Notes: generated by a model from the letters alone, not told the origin. A DNA stretch of 64,000 nt from Berberis thunbergii (GCA_003290165.1 QNQO01000540.1:620001-684000), one strand, 5' to 3'. Shown: positions 13,220 through 25,117, numbered from the stretch's first letter. Program-made: numbers and translations.

Positions 13220-15756
13220 ATGGTTCACCAGAATCAACTTGACGATGAGCTTCTTGTTAGGGTCCTCTAGTTCTTTGAAGATAGGTCAACCTTCGAATTG
13301 AGCTTGACTGAGATTCAGAAGACATATGGGGTCCCTGAAGACCTGAAAATTTTCACATTATGTGTTGATCAAACGCAAATGTTTCCTCTCGAAGGATTCG
13401 TCTGTTTGCACCGTGACATGCTTCAGACAGGTGTCCATTTTCCTATGATCAATGAGATCTGGAGCTTTTTGAAATTCCTTGGTATCCCTCCTGCCCAATT
13501 GGTACCGAAGGGGTACAAGATTGTTCTCCTTATATTGGTCAGGGCAAATGACGCTGGTGTCCGAGTGACTCCAAGGGTGATTCAGTTACTAACTTCTCAT
13601 CGACTAAACAATCACGTTGTGTGTGAGATGAAATCCCCGGCTTGCTTCGGGAAACTGTCGGATGACTTCAAGTTCTGGCAGAAACACTACTTCTTAGCTC
13701 CTTCGGACTCGAAGTATTTTGAGTTCAATGGTCACCCGCTTGAGCGGGAGTTCAGGTCACTTCGTAAGTATAATTTCATCATTTGCTTCCGTTGTGTTGA
13801 TTGTATGTTGATCTTTATGTGTGTTTTCCATAGGGGTTCCCCACTACTCCTCTTTTATCAGAGGAGGAAGTTGCTTTGAAGGCATTTCGTGACATGCCTC
13901 GAATGAGAGTGGAGGATGTTATTGCCCTGTCAATTTTAGTTGCAGTGGGTTATGGGCCCACTAGCATGTGGCTCCCACTCTCTTCAGAGTGCCGAAGGTG
14001 GAGCTCCTTCCAAGAAGAGGAAGGCCTCGAAAGTTAATATTTCTAGTCCGTTAAACGCAGAGGAGCTTTCTGAGACACTTGCTTCTTTCATAGGCTTGAA
14101 GAGGTCTCGTACTGGGGCTGAGCCTGCTTCCAACGGCACACGCCGTTAAGGAAGGAACGTGATTCTGACTTGCCCACTGTGGCGAAAGTTGTAGCATCCA
14201 AGTGGCGCAACCCTCGGGTTAGGGCCCATGTTTTTATTTCTAATTTGGAGAAGGACCATCTACAGCTAGCAGGGGTTGATGTCGTGTCGCAGCTGAGTAT
14301 CGAGAAGGTGGGAGCTTCGAATAAAAAACTAATGTTGGTTGCTGTGGCAACTTCTGCTGATATTGGCCAATCCACGCCTTTTTTACTCGAAGGTCTGGAT
14401 AAAGACATGTCTGAGACCCACAAATTTTCTTGTCCTGCTAATGGATCATTTGACAGTCGTCCTTACCGATGGAACCTCCTTTTTGCAGTCTGCATTTCCT
14501 CCATCCCGCTCTAACTCATATTTGGAGGTAACGGTGGGTCTGACAGACAATTCACTTCCTTTTCTCCCTTCGGATTCTACCAAGCCGGCTCGTGATAGAG
14601 GGTCGACTGCTGGTGGCAAGGGGAAGGTGGTGGATGAGGCCCCAAGTTCGGTGAAGACTGTAAAGGGCGGTGGCGGTGTAATTCCGCATCTTGGAGAACT
14701 TCATCTAGACGCGCGGATGAGTCTGTTTACTCCGGATGTAGTAAAAATGAGCAACCAGGCTTAGCACCAGAAGGTTGACGTTGATTATTCTTTGAGGAAG
14801 CATATCAGCAGATGTTATAGCTGGCTGGTGAATCACGCTTTAAAGCTAGAAGAGGATGTGATGGGAGAGCGTATGGATGAAGGGCTGAAACATCTTATGC
14901 TAGGATGTCGCATCTGAGCCAAGTGGCCGTTGCTGGGACAAAAGTTGAGGGGGCTCGTGAGAGGGTGCACACCATGGAGTGTGTTTTCTCTAATATGCAC
15001 ACGTTGTATTCTGATGCACTATTCGAGATCGAATCGCTGAGAAAATAGCTTGAAGAGAGGAGGCTAGAACAATCAGCCGCTAATGCTGAGGCCCAGAGGG
15101 TTCATTTGGAAGCCCTTGAGGCCGATTTAGCAGAGGCGATGTCCACAAGAGAGAGATCCAGATAAGAGCTAAACCTGGTCCGCCATGACTTAGAAATTGC
15201 ACAGGAAACTGCGGCTAAAGTGCGATCTGATTTTCGGTTTCTTACTGAGGAGAATACAAGGAAAGAATCTGAGCAGGTTGTCCAGAGACAAATGTTAGAG
15301 GTTGATGTTGAATTCAACACTCGAGAAGCGAGAAAAGTTTAAGAGCAGCTCCTCTTGGTGTAGAACGAATTTAGCGCAGCTAAAGAAAACTTGATTACTG
15401 AGCAGTCTCAAACTAACACATTGACAAGCAAGCTGGAGTTGTTGGAGTGTGAGCATGCTAAAGTAAAGGGGCGCGAGGAAGAACTTTTCAAGGCGCAAGA
15501 AACGTTTGAATTCCGTAGGATTGTACACGGGAGGTTGGAACTGTTGTAGTTGATGAAAGAAGAGCATCCGGACTAGGACCTTTCTTACTATAGGAAGGTG
15601 TCTTTTGCGGATTTCGATGAGATCTCTGAGCTGTCCAAATAAGAGGGCGATCCAGATCATGGTGCTCAAGCTGAGGCGCACATGGATGCAACTCCTGCTT
15701 CTTCTCCTATTAAGCTCAATTCCCTCATATTTGTACCTTCTCCTAACGAGGAGTAA
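13220..15756 (+). pseudogene. Accessory ORF 1 of element A (putative gypsy-type transposon protein, PF04195-like), spliced, decayed
   Basis: It lies antisense to gag. The start MVHQNQLDDELLVRVL is followed by a stop at 13268. The first exon has the plant-specific domain found in proteins labelled putative gypsy-type transposon: PLEGFVCLHRDMLQTGVHFP, FLKFLGIPPAQLVPKGYKI and KFWQKHYFL. An intron is evident at 13764-13833 (GTAAGT to CATAG). Exon 2 continues FPTTPLLSEEEVALKAFRDM, then a basic linker, then a long coiled coil from about 14900 (SDALFEIESLRK, ERRLEQSAANAEAQR). At least six in-frame stops, several of them TAG where CAG or GAG is expected, plus frameshifts make it non-functional. Elements B and C hold homologous copies. 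Its role in the element is unknown. Confidence 0.7.
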
Positions 15757-16329
15757 ATTTTGTACATCTGTACCTTTCATTTAGGCTATTAATGAAAACA
15801 TATTTCTTTCGAGTAAACTTCATACTCCTGTTCTATGCAGTCCACCTGCTGCATGTTTTCTATTTTGCCTTGTCCTTTTATTTTGACATAGGTTTTGTTG
15901 CGATAGTGGGGAGCGTGTGGTCTATCTGCTGTTAAAAGCTCGACTGTTTACTTCCATGAGGTCTTAGAGTCGCCATCGCATAGTTATGCACAATATTGAG
16001 CATTTTGTATGATGTGGATGGTTTGGTAGTGGATTACTTTACCCAGGCTGCAGCTCATCCTCGAGGTAAGCCGTTAGAGGCTCAAGTTATATATTGGAAT
16101 GTTGATTGCGGTCGTTGGCATGAGTGAACTGTTATAGTCGAGCACATGCTTTGTCGTAGTTAAGCAAAAACGTTTGGTCTGAGTTAGGTTTCATAAGCTC
16201 AGGCTAGTCTCTCGTGTAGCATTCGTTCGCACTTGGTGGATTAGTTTTCGGGTCGACTCAAGTGGCCATTGCCGATAAAGAGATGTCGGCCCATGCAGTC
16301 ATGAAAATGCTGACTGAGCTGTAATCTGA

Positions 16330-17340
16330 TTCGGCAACCATTGTTCTGCGGAAGAGTAGTAGTTCTGTGGCGAGCCGCCGATATCAGTCGGAACTGACTA
16401 AGCTCCTACCTTCCAAATCATCTACACTTGCGCAGAGCGAGTTACGAACTTGAGATGAGAAAATTCGACGACCATGGTCTGTAAAAGAGCAGTGGTCCTG
16501 TGGCAAGCCGTCGACATAAGTCGGGACTGACGAGGCTTCCACCTTTCAAACCATTTACACTTGCGCGGAGCGAGCTGCAGACTTGTGATGAGCAAATTTG
16601 GAGAACATGATTCTTAGAAGAGCAGTAGTCCTTTGGCAAGGTGTCAATATTAGTCGGAACTGACTAGGCTCCCACCTTCCAAACCATCTACACCTGCGCG
16701 CAGTGACCTATAGATTTGGGAGTTGAAAATTCGGCAACCATGGTCTGTAGAAGAGTAGTGTTCCCGTGGCAAACCATCGACATCAGTCGAAACTGACTAG
16801 GCTCCCACCTTCCAAACCATCTACACCCGCGCACACGAGCTACAAATTTGAGAGTTGGAAATTCGACAATTATGGTCTGTAGAAGAGCAGTGGTCTAATG
16901 GAAAATCGTCGACATCAGTCGAAACTGACTAGGTTCCCACCTTCTAAACCATTTAAACTTGTGCGTGGCATGCTACAGATTTGAGAGTTGAAAATTCGAC
17001 GACCATTGTCTGTAGAAGAGTAGTGGTCCCGTGGCAAACCCACGACATCAATCAAAACTGACTAGGCTCCCACCTTCCAAACCATTTACACTCGCACACA
17101 ACAAGCTATAGACTTGGAAGCTGACCGAAAACTATCGTCATCAGTCATCATTGACTAAGCTTATCTGATCGGGTTTGACGATCATCGTCCGCAGGGGGTT
17201 GATGATCCTTGGTGAGTCATCATCATCAGGCGTGAAAGCGTTGACTAGATTCCCACTTCTTAAGCCATCGACAATCGCGCACAGCGAACTAGGCTTCGGG
17301 GTGAATCAAAAGCCGTCGTCATCAGTCGAAACTGATTAAG
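16330..17340 (+). repeat. About 132-bp tandem repeat array of element A
   Basis: At least six units share AGAAGAGCAGTGGTCC, a GACTAGGCTCCCACC segment and ACACTTGCGC. Successive GCGC landmarks fall near 16426, 16558, 16691, 16822, 16957 and 17089. The last part (17100-17340) is a more diverged unit. It lies between the two accessory ORFs. Confidence 0.8.
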
Positions 17341-17875
17341 CTTTCCTGGCTAGGTTGGGACTCTGTCTATTACGAGCGTGCAAGTCTACTTTCGAAATTG
17401 GATTGCATTGTGCAGATTAATTTCCACTAATTTCAAAGAAAGTTATTTAAAAGAGTAGGTACCTTAAATCAGCTGATGATATGTAGGTGTCATTTGTGTG
17501 TCAAGAGTGACTAGGGGCTTTCTTGCTTGAGTCAGTGCATGTGGTAGAGTGCCGCTTGGATAGAGGGCCGGGCTGGTGGGCCCATATAAGAAAACTAGGT
17601 CCTAGCACAGGATCATAGTGCCATGTGTACAACGTAGATTACGAGACGGTGGAGTATCGGTTACTAACCCTAATTAATGAAGTTGCATGCAACGTCATTA
17701 ATTGATTGAATGTGGACCTGGGCGGTTTTCATGGGAGCCGTCGCCTCCTCATTTTCTATACGGTATTCAATGCTGGTATTTAATGCTAACACACCTATTT
17801 GGTGAGCCACTGCATCTATATAATTACATTTCTTCACCGTTGTAGGTATTATCTTCTGCAGAGTGCACTCTTCAC

Positions 17876-18030
17876 TTGTTTTTACTCAAAGAATATGTTT
17901 TGGGTTTTACAAAGGCTTATAGAGTGTTTCTTCTTTTCAAGCCATTGAGTGCTTTGGCATTTGCAGCAATGAGTCTTGAGAAGATTTTCTATTATGTGGT
18001 CACTAGCTCTAGGGCTATAGATACAAGACC
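17876..18030 (+). pseudogene. Accessory ORF 2 remnant of element A
   Basis: A short plus-strand reading (VLGFTKAY, then LSALAFAAMSLEKIFYYV) matches the start of the better preserved copies in element B (40930-41264) and element C (minus strand, 44950-45264). It breaks off near 18030, where the sequence passes directly into minus-strand gag-pol. This junction marks the polymerase deletion. Its function is not recognised. Confidence 0.55.
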
Positions 18031-18812
18031 TTCCTCAGTTGTGGCTCTCTTGCCACCACTGTGAATTTTATTTTCCTGATGGAAAAATATTTTTCTCTGC
18101 TAAACCCAACCATCGGGTAGCCGGAAGGTGTTAACTCAATTGATTTTAGCCGGAGGCTATGAAACCAAGTCAGCGCTGACTTCTTCAGGCTGGTAGGGAA
18201 CATCCTGCACAACACTGATTCAAAACCCTCTTTGAGCGCCATCACGTACTGATAATGGCGCAAATAATCGAATAGGTCACTGGTCCTGTTGTAGAACTCA
18301 AGCTTCGGGGGGGGGGGGGGGGGAGGGCTAAACGTTTTTGGCAGAGCTTTGTTCATGATGTGGTCCATAAACGGGGGAATAGAAAGGTTGTACAACACAT
18401 CTGGGTTGTGAACCCCTCGGTGGAGAATGTTCCGCATGACGACTCTATCTGCCCTGAAAGTTGGATCTCCATTGACCGCACTGCCACCTCTAGTCTAGTG
18501 AGAACTGGCGGGGGCTTGACTCTCTTACATCTGCTCTTTGTTGTCATATGGTGATTGAGATCTTTGCTGCTCCTGATATTTATCAATAGGTAGAGGGTTC
18601 TGCTGAGTGAGAATCTTCATTGCTTTAACAATCTGCTGTATCTATGATGATAACAGATTCATCATGGGGTTCGTCGCTGCTGCTGCTGGCACGGGAGTGC
18701 GAGCCTGCTCTCCCTGTGTCGTCAGTACTGCTGGAAGTGGTGATATAACGCCAGTCTAAGTGTTCGATGTGTTCCCTTGGTCTCCTATGTGATGGGATCT
18801 GGTGGTTACCAT
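18015..18812 (-). pseudogene. Ty3/gypsy gag fragment of element A
   Basis: It starts at the MVTTRSHHIGDQG codon at 18812, soon after the primer-binding region. The capsid part reads PFMDHIMNKALPKTF, FDYLRHYQYVMAL, CRMFPTSLKKSALTWFHSL, the classic Ty3/gypsy gag signature. After LKSI the frame jumps to GYPMVGFS and REPQLRKVLYL, a segment that in relatives lies between protease and reverse transcriptase, so an internal deletion joins them. A G(17) tract at 18307-18323 encodes a proline run. Several stops precede the capsid part. The second half of gag and all of reverse transcriptase, RNase H and integrase are missing. Confidence 0.75.
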
Positions 18813-18877
18813 ATTCCTGAACTCTAAAGAAAGATGATGTCAATGTTTTGCTAGGAACTCTCTCGTCCCCAAACTGA

Positions 18878-19533
18878 TGCAGTCGATTTTCGCTCCATAC
18901 TTGACCTTGACCTGCTGACCTGCACAAGGAACGCACGTAAGTCACATACCACCGTTGTGGCGGCCGATGGCACTCCAATGCTTAAGTCCGACAGGGAAAA
19001 GGCTTAAAGTTGTAAACAAGGAATTTATAACATACCTTTATTCACCAACTTCCTGTCTTATTTATAATGCTGGAGTCCTGGTTTGGCCAGACCATCGGTG
19101 GCAAAACTGAGGGAAAGAGATCTTCTTGGAGATCCTTTTTCTAATCAAGAGTCGTCTTGTGAAGGAAAGTTTATCTGTTCGACTTGTGCTCCTACATACA
19201 CGGGAAATAGTTCTCCATCAGTGGAAGTTTCCACGTACGACGTATACTCTGGTATTTGCTTCCTAGTTGGAGACAAAGTACTTCTGGCTTGCTCGTCTGA
19301 AGTCGATATCCGAGATACTTGTCTTAATAGGTCTCATGAGTATTGGGGATGGATGCAAGACGTATGGGCTTAACAGGACATAGTAATTTGGGTCCATTTG
19401 ACAGACTACACTTCGTGAGCTTAATGCCGCTTGGGTCAGATCAGTGCTAGACTAACGCTTAGCCCTGTTATACCTAGATTTCATCATGCACACGTGTACG
19501 ATGTAGATGAAAGGACATTTTGAGGTATCATCA
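18878..19533 (-). repeat. 5' LTR of retroelement A
   Basis: On the minus strand it runs from TGATGATACCTC to AAATCGACTGCA. It is followed after 3 nt by GTTTGGGGACGAGAG; the equivalent place in element B (GTTTGGCAACGTTAATGGGG) resembles the TGGCGCCGTTGCCGGGG primer-binding site used by many Tat/Athila elements, though degenerate. Confidence 0.8.
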
Positions 19534-19788
19534 ATACCTAGGCCCTAATGTAACTTATTTTAAGCCCCAATTATATATAAACCATAGATATGCCATTACT
19601 TCTAAATTTTAGATTCCCTAATATAATTTATTTGAATTCTTCAATTATCAATAAACCCTTACATTTAACTTTTAGATTTTCCATTTTGTCTTCCACATTC
19701 TATACTTTTTACAATAAAAACCAACCATTATTAATTATATCTAAGCTTCAAACAAAATTGATTTGAAACTTCTAATTATTTATTAAAA
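19534..19788. other. AT-rich degenerate repeat
   Basis: Contains CCCTAATGTAACTTATTTTA and CCCTAATATAATTTATTTGA, a loose two-copy pattern that resembles, in reverse, the GGGGCTTAGGTATAAT units near 23.9-24.4 kb. No gene is seen. Confidence 0.35.
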
Positions 19789-19913
19789 AAAAATGAAAAA
19801 TGACTTTTAAGGCCTACTTCTTCAGAAAAAAGACCATTTAGATATCTTAGTTTGTGTAATGACTAATTTGTGCTTACTTTTATACTTTTACGATCGACAA
19901 GGAACATTTTATC

Positions 19914-21162
19914 CAAAAATGACTTTAAGGCCTACTTCTTTAGAAAATAGACCATTTAGATATCATAGTTGATATAATGACTAATTTGTGCCTACTTTTT
20001 TACTTTTATGACCAATAATGACTATTTTATTAACCAATGTTAACTCATAAAGTTATATCACATCTTGACCCTTCTTAAACAAATAGAAAACCTACTTTTA
20101 TACTTTTATGACCAGCAAAGACTATTTTATTAATGATTCTAATTTTTATTTTATTTTTACCCTTAACCCCTTCCACCCCATTCCGCTGGTAGGTATTGAT
20201 ATAAATTATTATAATTATGACCAACCAATTATAAATTCGTATAAGTTTTCATTAACCGACAAGTTAATCAAATTATTATGCTAAAGTTTGGTAAACTTTT
20301 TATAATATAGTTAATGATGATTACAAATTTGGTTTTAATTAGTTGATAAAATCAGTTTGATTAACTTGTCATAAATTTGATTCGAAAAATTTACATGCAC
20401 CCCGTGCATTACCTTTCTTGATGATGATTAGAAATTTGGTTTTAGTTATCAATGCTTTTTATTCTATAATGTAGTTAATAAATCAGATTTCTCACTATCG
20501 AAATTTTATTTCCTATTCATCAATGCATGGGTACGTGTAAAGTAATAAATTTTATTCTTTGTCACTATTTAGTCATAAGCTATCTACCATAGAACATGAT
20601 CATAACCTCATAGGTAAAATGAGAATCAATATTGAATAAGATAATTTAATGTAAACTAAATAATAACAGAGAATTGAAGCAACCATTAATTGAAACAAAA
20701 AAATTGCTCTTCAAACTCAAATATATATTCATGATTGGTCAAATACAAACGCATTCAGAGTGACAAAACATTCATGAACACAAAAATGCTAACATGAAAA
20801 TATTAATGTAGTAATTTGTAACTAACAAATGACAAAAAATAATTGCTCACACTGCAGTTAAAGAAATTATTTATACAAATAATGGGAGGGGTTAAGGGTA
20901 AAATAAGTCAAAATAACAAAAAATAAAAATTGAATCATTAATAAAAGAGTCATTGTTGGTCATAAAAGTATAAATTTATGTTTTCTATTTGTTTAGGAAG
21001 GGTAAATATGTCCTAAAACTTTATGAGTTAACTAAGGTTAATGAAAGAGTCACTGTTGGTCATAAACGTATAAAATTAGGCACAAACTAATCATTACATC
21101 AACTATAGTATCTAAATTGTCTATTTTGTGAAAAAATAATAGGTCTTAAAAGTAATTTTTCG
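19914..21162. mobile_element. Long inverted-repeat element (first copy)
   Basis: The left arm (from AAAAATGACTTTAAGGCC, about 300 bp, through ACCCTTAACCCCTTCCACCCC) matches the reverse complement of about 20880-21162, which ends AAAAGTAATTTTTCG. A further left terminus lies just before it, at about 19793-19911. No transposase is seen. Arms this long suggest a Mutator-like or foldback element, but no convincing target duplication was found. Confidence 0.6.
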
Positions 21163-21170
21163 ATATTTTA

Positions 21171-22366
21171 TTAACTCATGTTAACTCATATAGTTATATG
21201 ACATATTTACCCTTCCTAAACAAATAAAAAAAACGTAATTTTATACTTTTATGACCAACAATGACTCTTTTATTCATGATTCTATTTTTTTTTTAAACCC
21301 TTAACCCCTCCCACCCTATGCCGCTGGTAGGTATCAATATTCATTATTCTGATTATAAACAACAAATTATAAGTTTTTTTTTTTTTTTGAGTTTTCATTG
21401 ACTGACAAGTTAATCAAATTATAATGCTAAGATTTGGTAAACTTTTCATAATGTAGTTAATGATGATTAGAAATTTGGTTTTAATTAATTAATAAAATCA
21501 ATTTGATTAACTTTTCATAAAATTTTACATTCTAATGGAATATAACCAAAGATTATGATTTCATTTTTTCGAGTTAATTTCAGTCTTCTGATTTTAAAAT
21601 ATATTTCGAGAAATATTCGGCGTGTAAAGAAAAAATGTAAAAATTTCGAGGATAAATGAAATATATATAATGAATTTCGAAATATATTAAATATGTGAAA
21701 AACAAGATGCAAGTAAATAAATGTATTAAACACATTAAATGAAAACAAAATACCTATAATTAGAAAATCAGGGTTAGTTTAAAAAATAATATATAAGTAG
21801 AACAAATATTATTTAGGAAATTAGGGGGTGATTTAAAAAATCAATAAATAATTAGAAAAAAATACCTTGAAATTTATTAAAAAATCCTCGAAAAATGTAA
21901 TTTTTAGTAGTTGTTTTTTGTACTTTTACAAAAAAAATAAATTTATGAAAAACCCTGAAATTTATGAAAAAACCTAGAAAAATTGTAATTTTTTATTTTT
22001 TACTTTTCATAATTTAAAAATATCACAATCCATTTCGTTGCCACACTTACAACTTCTTTGTTGATTTCTTATTGGTTTTAGCATCAATGGTCCTAAGTAT
22101 CGAAGGAAGAAAAGAAATTTGACACAGAGTTTTTAAAAAAATCATTAATAAAATAGTCATTGTTGGTCATAACAGTATAAAATTATGTTTTCTATTTTTT
22201 TATGAAGGATAAATATGTCATTTAACTTTATGAGTTAACTTGGGTTAATGAATTAGTCATTGTTGATCATAAAAGTATAAAAGTAGGTACAAATTAACCA
22301 TTACATCAACCGTGGTATCTAAATTGTCTATTTTGTGAAAAAGTAGGCCCTAAAAGTCATTTTTCG
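21171..22366. mobile_element. Long inverted-repeat element (second copy, left end truncated)
   Basis: Starts within the arm sequence (TTAACTCATGTTAACTCATA through ACCCTTAACCCCTCCCACCC) and ends with the opposite arm at about 22130-22366 (GGCCCTAAAAGTCATTTTTCG). It shares both arms with the copy to its left, so the two lie in tandem. The core (21360-22100) is AT-rich without a recognisable gene. Confidence 0.6.
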
Positions 22367-22616
22367 AAACTACAAATAGGCTCATATATATATTTATTAT
22401 GTTTAGAAATTTTTAGTCAAATCTCCTAAAATTTTAACTTTACTTATTTTTGAATTTTTAAAATAATTTAAGAAAATACTGAATATTTGTGCATGTAAAG
22501 TGCGTCCACCCCCAGTGCCTTGTAATGTGTGTATTATTTGGACACAATTATTTGTAATAGTAAAGTTTTGAAATTTGAATAGTAAAGTTTAGGACTAGAA
22601 AACTATGCCCTGACCC

Positions 22617-23131
22617 TATATAAGCCATACACCTTTGATGTAACAACCTGAGATCACCTATTTACTCATGGACATTCCTTCAATTTGACCACACGTTTTC
22701 AGGGGTCCCAAAACCTCTTAATATCTCATTTACAACATTTAAGAACCCCCTTTTGTTCAAGTAACACCCAACCCACCACCACCTCCCTTTCCTCTTCTTC
22801 ATTTTCATCTCTCTTCTTCTTCACCTTATTACTTCTCCCATACTTGTCCACAACCTAGTGGCCTCCTCAACTACCTCCTCCATTAGTCCCCATCTCCCAC
22901 TCCTCCCTATCTCTCCATTCCTCTCATTCATCAACCCAACCAACACCACTCCCTTTGCTTCCATTTTTCATGAAGTCAGACAACCCCGTCAAAACTAAAA
23001 GCTCTCCTCTCGACAATGAGAATGACCCAAAACCCACCCAAATGGCTCCACATTCTCCTTCCATGGACCCCCATCGGACCAACTACCCATCCATTTTATT
23101 CAGTTTTTTTCCATGGTGTTTGACCAAATAG
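22617..23131 (+). CDS. Possible small plant ORF with TATA box, function unknown
   Basis: A TATATAAG box at 22617-22624 is followed by a C/T-rich leader of the kind seen in plant 5' UTRs, then an ATG at 22970 opening a 53-codon frame that ends at 23131. The predicted protein starts MKSDNPVKTKSSPLDNEND and is hydrophilic with many Pro, Ser and Asp, ending HRTNYPSILFSFFPW. I recognise no family. The frame stops shortly before a large inverted repeat, so this may be the first exon of a gene cut by that insertion. It could also be chance. Confidence 0.3.
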
Positions 23132-23189
23132 AGTAGATCAAGAAGTACCTATTTTTGTTTTGGAAGGGTTGTGCTGGGTAAAGGAGCGA

Positions 23190-23653
23190 AACTCCCCGAC
23201 ACCACAACCTCACATGTCTCAAGCAACGATACTGTCCCCAACTTAGACACCAACCGTGCTCGGATGTGGGGTTTTTACTACGAACGAAGCTCAACTATTC
23301 ATTTGCTCCCAAAAGGCCTCGTCGCTATTTGAGACATATCCAATAACTTATTAACTTGACTTCACTTAACTCAATACTATGTGGGATTAAACTTCAAGTT
23401 TTGCGAAGATGGAAATTCTTAGAATGTTGGCGAAAATTGAAGTTTAGTCCCACATTGAGTAGTGAGTCAAGTTAAAAAGTGATTGGATATGTCTCAACTA
23501 GCGACGAAGCCTTTTGGGATCAGTTGAATAGTTGAGCTCCGTTTGTAAAAACCCCATACCCGGGATGTGGCGGGTGTCTAAGTTGGGGATAATATCATTG
23601 TTTGAGACATGTCGTGTATTGGTGGTGTCGGGGGGGGGGGGGGGGGGGGGGGG
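23190..23653. mobile_element. MITE-like inverted repeat
   Basis: Two arms of about 220 bp fold around a centre near 23415. CTCCCCGACACCAC, GACATATCCAAT and AATACTATGTGGGA on the left have reverse-complement partners GGTGGTGTCGGGG, ATTGGATATGTC and TCCCACATTGAGTA on the right. A G(24) run (23630-23653) lies at the right end. No coding sequence is seen. Confidence 0.6.
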
Positions 23654-23939
23654 AGGGAGCTTTGCAACTTTCACCCCCGGACCCAACACTACAATGTGGT
23701 TTCCCCAAATTTTCAAATTGTTGACGGGATTGCTGATGGGCGCGGGCTGTCGGCAAAGGAATGAAACACAGATAAGAAAGGGATGGGGTAGAGGATGGGG
23801 ATACAGTGAGGTTTTTGAAGTATGGGCATGGGCATTTTAGGAAATTCAAAAACTTCACAACATTGTTTCTGGAACAATAAACTTTAATTGCAGTTATAAA
23901 GTAGACTAGGGGTGGACGCTATTTAAGTGCGCGTGAATT
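23654..23939. other. No gene recognised
   Basis: Unique-looking sequence right of the inverted repeat. A plus-strand frame through 23840 reads FKLLTGLLMGAGCRQRN but starts inside the G tract and has no recognisable family. Confidence 0.4.
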
Positions 23940-24375
23940 TTTTTTATTTTAAGGGTCTATATATAGTTTAGAAATAATTAGAAGGTTTTAAGTAAATTAT
24001 TATATTAGGGGCTTAATTATAATTAATTAATGTTTGAAAGAAACTGATTTTGATTGTAAAAATACAAAATGTGGATAATAAATTGGGAAATAAAAAAAGT
24101 TAGTTGTAAGGATTTTTTAAATTTATAGATAAATGGAGGTTTGAAATACATTATCTTAGGGGCTTAGGTATAATATATCAATGCTTAAGAGGGTCTGATC
24201 TGGATTGTAAAAATTATGAAATGTGGATAGCACAATGGGAAATCCAAAAGTTAGGTGTAAGAGTCAATTTATAATTTAAAAATAATTGGAGGGCTTCATA
24301 TAAATTATATAAGGGGCTTAGGTATAATTGATGAATATTAAGAGGGGTTGGGTTTGATTGTAAATAATATAAATT
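23940..24375 (+). repeat. Three degenerate tandem units, about 150-170 bp
   Basis: The pattern ATAATTAGAAGG / TAGGGGCTTAGGTATAAT / TTGTAAAAATNNNAAATGTGGATA recurs starting near 23955, 24125 and 24275, with many substitutions. Confidence 0.6.
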
Positions 24376-24479
24376 TATGAGGGCAAAAGCGTAAAAAATG
24401 CAATAGTATTTTCATTTAAAAAAACAAACACCCTTTGTCGCCTTTGTCACCATTTCTTTATAAAGTTGAGAGGGCATTG

Positions 24480-24790
24480 TCGGAACCCGAAAATTAGGTT
24501 GAAGACACATTTGTAATAGTGTTTTTTCAATTAAAATACACAAATAACCCTGGCACTATTAATTGGTCTATTGATTTCGCTTGTAATTATTAAGAATGGG
24601 AGAGGGCAACATGTGAAGCAAGTAGAAAAAAATTGATGAACAATGATGTCTAATAGTGTTTTTAATTAAAATATGCAAATGCCCCTGGGACTGTTTATTG
24701 ATATGTTGGTTTCACTTGTAATTATTAAGAATATGAGGGCATTTTGGGCAACGCGAATATTAAGTCGAAGATACTTAGACACCCGAATCG
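24480..24790 (+). repeat. Two-copy direct repeat, about 170 bp
   Basis: TAATAGTGTTTTTTCAATTAAAATA, then CTGTTTATTGATATGTTGGTTTC-like sequence and CACTTGTAATTATTAAGAAT, occurs at about 24515-24600 and 24650-24735 with flanking similarity (GGGCATT, AAGTCGAAGATAC). No coding content is seen. Confidence 0.6.
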
Positions 24791-25117
24791 TTGTTTCTAA
24801 GCCCCATGCTCGTTATGTAATTTAGATTAGTAGTATTAATATATTTATTTTATTATTATGGTTTATTTTCAACACTCATCCAATCACACGAGGTATCACA
24901 ACATAGCATATGTACTCCAAGAATGACTTCAAATCAATAGGTTACCAAAAGTATTTGTCACAAATATCATCCATGCTCTTGTAGACTTTCAAGTTACTTG
25001 CAGTCCATCAACATTTTTAAGTGCTATAATACAACCAAAATTTTCAAGTGATCATCCACACAAGGTAGCATAAATAAATGCAAAATTTATTAAGTTTCCA
25101 CTAATTATGTAGTTATA

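Larger units (their letters stand above)
12280..19533 (-). mobile_element. Retroelement A: Tat-like Ty3/gypsy derivative lacking polymerase
   Basis: Two similar LTRs (12280-12953 and 18878-19533) bound 5.9 kb. Read on the minus strand the order is 5' LTR, gag fragment, a short pre-reverse-transcriptase remnant, then on the opposite strand accessory ORF 2, tandem repeats and accessory ORF 1, then a G-rich polypurine tract next to the 3' LTR. Reverse transcriptase, RNase H and integrase are absent. Extra antisense genes and 3' tandem repeats are known features of Tat-lineage Ty3/gypsy elements. No matching 5-bp target duplication is seen (TCTTA on the left, ATACC on the right), so an end may be rearranged. 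Confidence 0.8.

Noticed and set aside
12280..19533. Complete autonomous retrotransposon
   Set aside because: No YxDD reverse transcriptase, RNase H or integrase motif was found on either strand between the LTRs.
23532..23858. Overlapping frames with poly-Gly or poly-Pro
   Set aside because: They read through the G(24) run and the arm of an inverted repeat, and there is no independent support for a gene.
23908..23935. CTAGGGGTGGACGC, resembling a hAT terminus
   Set aside because: It matches only the first 9-10 bases of the hAT ends seen elsewhere, and no partner end or 8-bp duplication was found.
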